Source: SIG603 sp963621245 (GTDB lineage Bacteria > Bacillota > Clostridia > Oscillospirales > Acutalibacteraceae). Taken from it: a stretch of DNA of 64,000 nt. The stretch's first letter is position 1. Every line of letters starts with the position of its first letter. The DNA lies in the NCBI GenBank assembly GCA_963621245.1, contig CAVFCW010000001.1, positions 1-64,000 of the forward strand. The letters run 5' to 3'. A model generated the notes under the pieces. It made no database searches. It was given only the letters and a program-made list of their open reading frames with translations, and had not been told where the DNA came from. The position numbers and the translations under genes are program-made. Shown here in pieces: positions 58,112 through 64,000 of the stretch.

Positions 58112-61100
58112 TTTTGTGCGTACTCGAGCCAGTTTTCGTTGCTGATTGTAAGTTTCGCATCTTTGAGCTTATCGTCAGACGTGTTCTTCAAGACATCAAT
58201 CGTCCACAAGGCTTTTCTTGCGATATTGTAAGCACCGTTTGCGTCGGCGTCACACGGCAAAGCGGCATTTTCGCCCCGATAATTTCGGCTGTCGTAAAAT
58301 TCACCGTTTTTATTTGCCACAGGCGAGATGAGATAATCGTCCTCGGGCAAAGTGCTTCCCGTCACGCTGTTTCTCATCTGAAGAGTGAGTTTGAGTAGTT
58401 CCGTAAGTCTCTTGTGGAAATCCGCATCGCCGTTTTCGGTTATCGCTTCTTTCAAACCAAATCTGTAATCAATTTTGTATTCGTCAAAAAGCTTTTTAAA
58501 TTCGTCCGTAAGTTTAACTCGCTTGTTATCCCACTCGTTGTTTTTGTCCTTATTGCGGAAAGTTCTTATTCTGTCGCCGTACGTGCAGAGCTTCCACTTC
58601 TTTTTGTAGTCGGAATTGCACTTTGGGAATTTATCGTAATCGATATCGAACTCAAACATATCGGCATCAGAATTATATCTAATATCGTCCATCTTGCCGA
58701 AAAGCTTCTGTGACTCCTTCACGCTCGTATACTTTGGATGCAAGAGATTTACAAATCCCGCTGTCGGATCGATTTTGCTCGTATCCCAAGCCTGAACATA
58801 GAAGATAATACCGTTTTGGTTGCCCTTGTTCACACCTTCAAATTTCTTTGTGAGCTGATACGCCCTCAAAAGTCCGCCGTCCGCAGTCGGTTCGGCTTTT
58901 TTGTCGATGAGCAAATTGAGCTTTGAAATGAGCATATTTTCGAACTTCTGATACACCTGTTTTTCGACCTTGAATCTTCCTCTTTTAAAGCCGACATTCA
59001 AGTTTTCCATGGCAATCACGGCATCGTATTTTACGACAAGCTCGCAAATTTTATGCACGACCTGACTTAAATATCCCTCCTTGAGCTCTTTGATGTTCTC
59101 AACGGTCTTCCAGCTTTTTCTTGCTGCGTCTCTTTCTTTTTCTCTTCTGTCGAGAAGATTTTGATAATCGACCTTATGACCGCTGTCACTTATTATCTCG
59201 TTGAACGAATACTGTTCGACTATCTCGCCACGGCTGTTCACCACGCTTATGTAAATTAAGTTTCTTTCGCCACGGTCAATACCGATGACATAGTTATCCT
59301 CTTTGTCCTTAACGGCTTTTCGTACGTCGTAGTTAATATCGGCGCCAGTCGCTTTGAAATTGATTTTTATCGGAACATGAAGGGCAAATTGTCTTCTTGT
59401 GAATCGCTTGTCCTTAATTAAATCGTACTCAAATGTGCTCTCTTTCTTCTCGTTGAGTGGGTTCTTGTTCTTAATCGGCTCATTAGCGGGGTGAACGATT
59501 TTTTCCTTGTCGCTTATGCTTGCCTCACGGCAGAACATTTCCGCCTCGCCGTCAAGTTTATAGACAACATCAGAAAGATTTCTCTCATCGAAAAGCATTT
59601 TAAAATAGAGTGTGTGCAAATTCGGCGTGCCGTGGCTGTACTCTGAAAAATCTTTGTTGTAGAGTTGGAAAAGATAGATATAACCTTTGTCGACATAATC
59701 TAATATCTGACTACGTGAGACTTTTTCAAAGCTGATTTTATAGCCTTGAGATTTCACATCTGTCTTAAATTCTTCATAGCTGTTATATTCAGAAATATCC
59801 TTGAAAGTAAAATCCAAATAAGCATACTTTTCTTTCACTCGTTCCATATAATATCGAATATATTCGTGTAAATCTTTTCTCGAGAAGTTTACATTTTTAG
59901 TGTTAAATGTTTCTTCTTTTCTTATACGATTTATATTTTCAGGCAGATATTTGTTTTTTAATTCCTCAGTTTCTAATTTCTTATTTTCTCCTCTTGGTTT
60001 TTTTGAAACAGTCTCACCGTCAATCACCATCAAAGTTGGAATGTTTTTCGAAACATCACCAGTATACTGATACTTTATTTTCAACAATACATCATCAGCG
60101 TTAATGGGACTGTCGTAGCGTTTTGGCAAGTCCTTTTTTAATTTTTTGTCCATAACGGCAAGATAATAATTCTTTCCGTCTGTAAACAATTGCGCTGAAC
60201 GTTGTTTCTCCTCATTAAAAGCCCAGCCTGCCATAAATGTACCGTTACTGAAATTCAGCTTGATTTTATCCGTCGAATACGGCTTTTGCGTCATGTGGTT
60301 TCTCACTTTGTCGTAAAGCTTGTCGGCATCGGCAACCGACTCAAACAGCTCCGTAAATTTCACATAGAAAATCTCGTCTTTGTCCGCCTCTTTGCCCGTA
60401 CCCAAAAGCGGCTTAATAAGCATTTCAAGCTCTTTTACGGAATCGAGAAAATTCTTTATGAGCTCAGTGGCAACCTTGTTGTTATAAAGCTTTTTGTCGT
60501 AATTTCCCTCATATTCGTTTGTCAATAAGCTCTCTGCCGTCTTGTATTTTTCGTGTATGTCTTTAACTGCATCTGAAACGGATTTTGCATACCAATCGGT
60601 AATTTTATTAAGCGGATTTTCTTCCGTTTTCATAAGCTCAGCGAGGTTATTTAATGAAAAACTTGCTATATTTTTGTAAGCTTTTTTCTTTTCATCTTCG
60701 TAACTCTCGATTTTGGTTCTCGGCTTTTTCGGATTTTTAATCTCGTAGTCTTTGTTCCAAGCAGATTTTATCGCGCTCCAATCGTCAAACACATTTTGGG
60801 ATAAATCTGTTATCGCCTTTCCGCTCTGCACAAAAATACCCTTTGTATCATATGACAGCAAATCCGAAAACAGTTCGCTCAGCTTGTCAAAATCTTCTTT
60901 GTGTGAGATGTAATAATCATTTACAACACTCAAAACTTCATCGTCGCTTTCAAATTTCTCTGCGATAAAAGAAACGCTCGATTTTTCGCTCAAAATCTGC
61001 TTTTTGAGCGGCTTCATAAAAGGTAAGCGCAAGTTCTTGTCCTTTTTTGCTACCTGCTGATTGTAAAGGTTGATATACTCGTTTAGTCCTTTAACTTTGG

Positions 61101-61866
61101 TTCCGTCCGAAAGAGTATAACCGCCTATAATTTGATTGTACTTATCGATTCCCGTCTGCGACAAAACAAAATCGAAGTAGTCAAGCGAAAATATATCCGT
61201 GGCATAAATGCCGAAAAGACAAAGCATATTCTCGTTTAGTTCGTCTGTCTCGTTTTTGGGCAAATTCTCTTTTACCTTTTCGTAACTTTTTATGTTATCA
61301 AGGAATATCGGCAAATTGTCGCTTACAATTCTGTGCACAATCGCCGTGGATTTATCCTCTTCCGTGTACATATTCTTTCTGTTCGTGTGAAACCCAGTGA
61401 AGTATGTCGTAAAGTCTTTGAATGAATCGACTATCTCCTTTTCCACTTCATCGGTGAGGAATTTCGGCAAATCCTCACGGATAAGCTCCTTATCAAACAC
61501 CCTCTTGAATCTTGCGTCCGAAGAGAAAGCCTTGGCTATTTTCTTTCGCATGTTCTCTTCAAGTTTTTTCATTCTTTGGGTTTCTTTATCGCTCCTGTTG
61601 CTCTTGCGATAAATCTGCGCATACTCTTTTACTTCCTCATCGAGCATGTATTTCGAATCGTGCCTTACATTTTCAAGCACATCGTCAATAAATTCTCTGT
61701 GGTAGCGGTCAATATATTCCTTTACCCTTTTGTAGTTCTCGGCTCTTTCCTTGTCTTCATCCAAAATACGCTTGGCGTCAAAATTCTCCTCTGTTTTTCC
61801 TACGGGTCGCAAAGAAAATCTGAGTGTTTTGTTCATTGAATAGCGATTGATAAACTGTTCTTTCAT
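58108..61866 (-). CDS. cas12a: CRISPR effector nuclease Cas12a (Cpf1), 1252 aa
   Basis: RNA-guided DNA nuclease. RuvC-I Asp864 (IGIDRGERNL), RuvC-II Glu954 (IAMENLNVGF) and RuvC-III Asp1208 (CDADANGAYNIARKAL) are intact, as is the Nuc-lobe Arg1165 (LQMRNS). The pre-crRNA processing residues match LbCas12a H759/K768/K785 as His792 (VHPANEPI), Lys801 and Lys818. The N terminus (QFINRYSMNKTLRFSLRPVG) and the PAM-side region (FMAGWAFNEEKQR) are typical. ATG 61866 has an AGGAG site; the upstream 32-codon extension would run through a hairpin and is rejected. Confidence 0.98.
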   Translation of the reverse strand: MKEQFINRYSMNKTLRFSLRPVGKTEENFDAKRILDEDKERAENYKRVKEYIDRYHREFIDDVLENVRHDSKYMLDEEVKEYAQIYRKSNRSDKETQRMKKLEENMRKKIAKAFSSDARFKRVFDKELIREDLPKFLTDEVEKEIVDSFKDFTTYFTGFHTNRKNMYTEEDKSTAIVHRIVSDNLPIFLDNIKSYEKVKENLPKNETDELNENMLCLFGIYATDIFSLDYFDFVLSQTGIDKYNQIIGGYTLSDGTKVKGLNEYINLYNQQVAKKDKNLRLPFMKPLKKQILSEKSSVSFIAEKFESDDEVLSVVNDYYISHKEDFDKLSELFSDLLSYDTKGIFVQSGKAITDLSQNVFDDWSAIKSAWNKDYEIKNPKKPRTKIESYEDEKKKAYKNIASFSLNNLAELMKTEENPLNKITDWYAKSVSDAVKDIHEKYKTAESLLTNEYEGNYDKKLYNNKVATELIKNFLDSVKELEMLIKPLLGTGKEADKDEIFYVKFTELFESVADADKLYDKVRNHMTQKPYSTDKIKLNFSNGTFMAGWAFNEEKQRSAQLFTDGKNYYLAVMDKKLKKDLPKRYDSPINADDVLLKIKYQYTGDVSKNIPTLMVIDGETVSKKPRGENKKLETEELKNKYLPENINRIRKEETFNTKNVNFSRKDLHEYIRYYMERVKEKYAYLDFTFKDISEYNSYEEFKTDVKSQGYKISFEKVSRSQILDYVDKGYIYLFQLYNKDFSEYSHGTPNLHTLYFKMLFDERNLSDVVYKLDGEAEMFCREASISDKEKIVHPANEPIKNKNPLNEKKESTFEYDLIKDKRFTRRQFALHVPIKINFKATGADINYDVRKAVKDKEDNYVIGIDRGERNLIYISVVNSRGEIVEQYSFNEIISDSGHKVDYQNLLDRREKERDAARKSWKTVENIKELKEGYLSQVVHKICELVVKYDAVIAMENLNVGFKRGRFKVEKQVYQKFENMLISKLNLLIDKKAEPTADGGLLRAYQLTKKFEGVNKGNQNGIIFYVQAWDTSKIDPTAGFVNLLHPKYTSVKESQKLFGKMDDIRYNSDADMFEFDIDYDKFPKCNSDYKKKWKLCTYGDRIRTFRNKDKNNEWDNKRVKLTDEFKKLFDEYKIDYRFGLKEAITENGDADFHKRLTELLKLTLQMRNSVTGSTLPEDDYLISPVANKNGEFYDSRNYRGENAALPCDADANGAYNIARKALWTIDVLKNTSDDKLKDAKLTISNENWLEYAQK

Positions 61867-61891
61867 ATGTAAACTCCTCTTATAAATATGT

Positions 61892-61920
61892 GAACAAGCC
61901 CGCTTTTCACGGACTTGTTC
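61892..61920 (-). promoter_or_regulatory. Hairpin in the cas12a leader / end of hydrolase transcript
   Basis: Minus strand: GAACAAGTCCG, loop TGAAAAG, CGGGCTTGTTC, an 11-bp stem with one G-U pair that is only complete in minus-strand RNA. No T-run follows on the minus strand, so it is a poor terminator; it stands 12 bases upstream of the cas12a ribosome site. A TATAAT lies upstream (61944-61949 region) but without a good -35. Confidence 0.6.
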
Positions 61921-61954
61921 GCTTGGTTTTATTCTTACTTTGTGATTATAATAA

Positions 61955-62830
61955 TCAATCAAACTGCGGCACTATGTCCTCGTGTATTGCTTTCAAAATC
62001 TCCACGGCGTTTCTCGATTCCGAAACAACAGTTATGCAAGCGTTCTTGTCGGGATAAATAATGCAGAACTGGCCGTATTTTCCGTCCGCACGGAAAGAAT
62101 TATCTGCGCCCCTCCAGAAAAGATAGCCGTAGCCGTAGCTTCCGTTATCCACCTGTTTGCGGCTTGCTTCTCGCACCCAATCCTCCGGTACAAGTCGTTT
62201 GCCGCCGTAAACTCCGCCGTTCAAATATAGTTTACTGAACTTGTGCAGCTCATCGAGCGTGAGGAAAAGTCCGCCCGCACCGAAAGTTCTGCCAAGAGGA
62301 TCAACCTCCCAAGTGGGCAAGCTTATTCCCATCGGCTCAAAAAGTCTCGGCATAAGATAGTGAACGAGATCCGTTCCGCTTCTTCTCTGAACCAAAATTC
62401 CCGCAAGGTAGGGACCCGAGTTATTGTAGAGAAATTTTTCTCCCGGGAAAGAATCGAACTCCTGTTTTAAGGCAAGCTTAACCCAGTCTTTCTCCTCATA
62501 GTAAGGTCTATTCTCACCCATTAAAAAGGGCTTTGCCTGACCCAAACTCATCGTGAGCAAATCTCGCACGGTCGCTTTTTGAAGATACGGAGAAATTTCA
62601 TCGGGCAAATCATCCTTGAAAGCATCTGTAAGCGGCTCATCTATAGAGAGCAAGCCCTCTTTTTGTGCTATGCCTACTGCCGTGGATGTAAAGCTCTTGC
62701 TTGCCGAGTACACATTTCTTCTGCAAGGCGGTTCGCTTGTGTATCTTGCAAGTACCTTTTCGTTCTGCTCGACTATAATGCCGAGAACTCTCATTTGTTC
62801 CGCACGTGAAGTGAATTTTTCAATGTTCAT
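61955..62830 (-). CDS. Serine hydrolase of the beta-lactamase/class C family (291 aa)
   Basis: Ser42-x-x-Lys45 (SASK) and a Tyr-Asn-Asn (YNNSG) are the catalytic motifs; the third motif is near DGKYGQFC. No signal peptide, so it is cytoplasmic and probably an esterase or peptidase of the EstB kind instead of a true beta-lactamase. It is directly upstream of cas12a on the same strand, with only the hairpin between, so read-through into cas12a is possible. Confidence 0.88.
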   Translation of the reverse strand: MNIEKFTSRAEQMRVLGIIVEQNEKVLARYTSEPPCRRNVYSASKSFTSTAVGIAQKEGLLSIDEPLTDAFKDDLPDEISPYLQKATVRDLLTMSLGQAKPFLMGENRPYYEEKDWVKLALKQEFDSFPGEKFLYNNSGPYLAGILVQRRSGTDLVHYLMPRLFEPMGISLPTWEVDPLGRTFGAGGLFLTLDELHKFSKLYLNGGVYGGKRLVPEDWVREASRKQVDNGSYGYGYLFWRGADNSFRADGKYGQFCIIYPDKNACITVVSESRNAVEILKAIHEDIVPQFD

Positions 62831-62867
62831 ATTTACGCCTACTTTCTTTTTATTTCAAATTATTCCG

Positions 62868-62896
62868 AAAAAGGGGCAATGCACTTTGCCCCTTTA
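62868..62896 (-). terminator. Terminator after the TPM-domain gene
   Basis: Minus-strand stem GGGGCAAA / TTGCCCC-type followed by TTTTTC. Confidence 0.85.
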
Positions 62897-62911
62897 CGCC
62901 AAAATATAAAA

Positions 62912-64000
62912 TCAGAAACTTCTTCCGCCGCCGGAATGGCTCGAACCGCCACCGCCTGAGAATCCGCCGCTGAAATGCGAGCCGCCGCCCGATGACGAAC
63001 TTGACTCGATTTTCTTTCTTGTGGTTGTTGTGTTGAGGTAAATGTCACGATTTCTTGTGAGGTCAAAGCTTGTCACGTATCTGTTAGCGTTAGTGGCTTT
63101 CTTGACGGTTCTCATCTTCAAAAGGCAAACAGCCATTACAATTACCGCCACAATCGCACCGCCCGTTGCACCGACAACAAGAGCGCCCTCAACATCGTCT
63201 GCAATAATAAGTCTCTTTCCCAAAAATACTGTCTCGGAGTTTTCAAAGAAGTTATTTACTCCCTTGTAGTATTCGTCGGCGTCGATTATGCATGACGATA
63301 GATCTGTCATCATTTTATCGAGATTTTCGTCAGATATTAAATTCTCGCAGTCTCCGAAATAGCTTATGGAAGTATTAAGATAATCGTCCGTTAAATTTAT
63401 ATACAGTATGGCGCCGCTGTAATTATCCCCAAAGCCGTAACCGTTGTAGTAATAATAGTCGGACTCATACTGAGTTGTATATTTCTCGCCGAGTATTCCG
63501 CAGTAGTAATCGTAAGAAGAATTTATTTCGTTCTCAGTAAGCACAACAAAATCATAGCCGTAATTTTCTTTCATCTCGCTTATTTTCGACTCGATTTGTG
63601 CCTCCTCTTTGTCTGTCAGAAGATCGGCGTCATCGATAAGTCTCGGTGCAGCATCGTCATGTTCTCTCACAAACGAAGCCGTGTCCTCGGGGTACCAGCT
63701 CGGAAAATCTGTGTGGTCAAGTGCAGCCGAAAGCATATTCTCGAGATTATCAAAGTAATCGAAAATTCCCGAAGAGTAATTTCCGTCACGCATATACGGC
63801 TCAAGGCGGTCGTCTATGCTGTTAACTGTCGATTCCGTCAAGAAGTTTTTGCAAGCTCCCGTTGCGCACGAGAACCAACCTCTTTTGTACTCGGTTAAAT
63901 TGACATAAAGAATTATTCCGTCAAAATCATCTCCCACGCCGTAGCCGTTGAAGTCGTAGAAATATCCCGAGTAATACTGTCGGTAATAATTGTAGTCTTC
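62912..64000 (-). CDS. TPM-domain membrane protein (5' part beyond window)
   Basis: The frame is open to the right edge, so the protein starts outside. A YxYYxxGYGxGDDFDGIILYVN unit near the edge and a similar NGYGFGDNYSGAILYIN unit show two TPM-type domains (the second starts near RLIDDADLLTDKEEAQIESK). One membrane helix (AIVAVIVMAVCLLKM) precedes a cytoplasmic Arg/Lys region and a Gly/Ser-rich end (SSSSSGGGSHFSGGFSGGGG). TPM domains are thought to act in protein assembly or repair at membranes; the role here is unknown. The GTG at 63937 is internal, not the true start. Confidence 0.8.
   Translation of the reverse strand, partial: EDYNYYRQYYSGYFYDFNGYGVGDDFDGIILYVNLTEYKRGWFSCATGACKNFLTESTVNSIDDRLEPYMRDGNYSSGIFDYFDNLENMLSAALDHTDFPSWYPEDTASFVREHDDAAPRLIDDADLLTDKEEAQIESKISEMKENYGYDFVVLTENEINSSYDYYCGILGEKYTTQYESDYYYYNGYGFGDNYSGAILYINLTDDYLNTSISYFGDCENLISDENLDKMMTDLSSCIIDADEYYKGVNNFFENSETVFLGKRLIIADDVEGALVVGATGGAIVAVIVMAVCLLKMRTVKKATNANRYVTSFDLTRNRDIYLNTTTTRKKIESSSSSGGGSHFSGGFSGGGGSSHSGGGRSF

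Overview
The window reads as a low-to-mid GC Gram-positive anaerobe of the Clostridia (Oscillospiraceae/Lachnospiraceae-like). The reasons are strong AGGAGG ribosome sites, a nine-gene V-type ATPase operon with a sodium-type proteolipid, the order dnaX-ebfC-recR, and a Cas12a that resembles the Lachnospiraceae LbCas12a over its catalytic half. These are judgements by eye; no database was searched.

Positions 1 to about 37.54 kb are one temperate siphovirus-type prophage, open at its left end. It lies against the 3' end of ssrA (tmRNA), with the tyrosine integrase gene next to the junction. From right to left it holds: the lysogeny module (35.0-37.5 kb; integrase, repressor, a second XRE regulator, a Cro-like gene and two matching palindromic operators); recombination and replication (24.1-34.4 kb; Holliday junction resolvase, DEAH helicase, a family B polymerase fused to an ERF annealing protein, YqaJ exonuclease, SSB-like protein, primase-polymerase, SF3 helicase); a small-gene and packaging region (18.6-24 kb; TerS-like protein, RHH regulator with direct repeats, serine recombinase, large terminase); then head, tail, fibre and holin genes. 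Tail-chaperone expression very probably uses a -1 ribosomal frameshift. The endolysin and the other attachment site are outside the window.

Positions 37.5-44.2 kb are host housekeeping genes on the minus strand: ssrA, smpB, recR, ebfC, dnaX, the SRP RNA, two GNAT acetyltransferases and lysA. AT-rich MITE-like repeats lie on either side of smpB. Positions 44.4-53.3 kb are the V-ATPase operon on the plus strand, with a promoter at the front and a terminator at the end. After it come a GNAT enzyme, a PPOX-fold protein, a structured IS200/IS605-end-like remnant without a transposase, and an alpha/beta hydrolase.

Positions 55.7-61.9 kb are a complete type V-A CRISPR-Cas locus on the minus strand: cas12a-cas4-cas1-cas2, then an array of 8 identical repeats and 7 spacers. 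The most interesting feature is in the leader. A near-consensus promoter just after cas2 is followed at once by a shortened, inverted copy of the CRISPR repeat, so the 5' end of the array transcript is complementary to the crRNA repeats. The window ends with a serine hydrolase and a TPM-domain membrane protein cut by the right edge.
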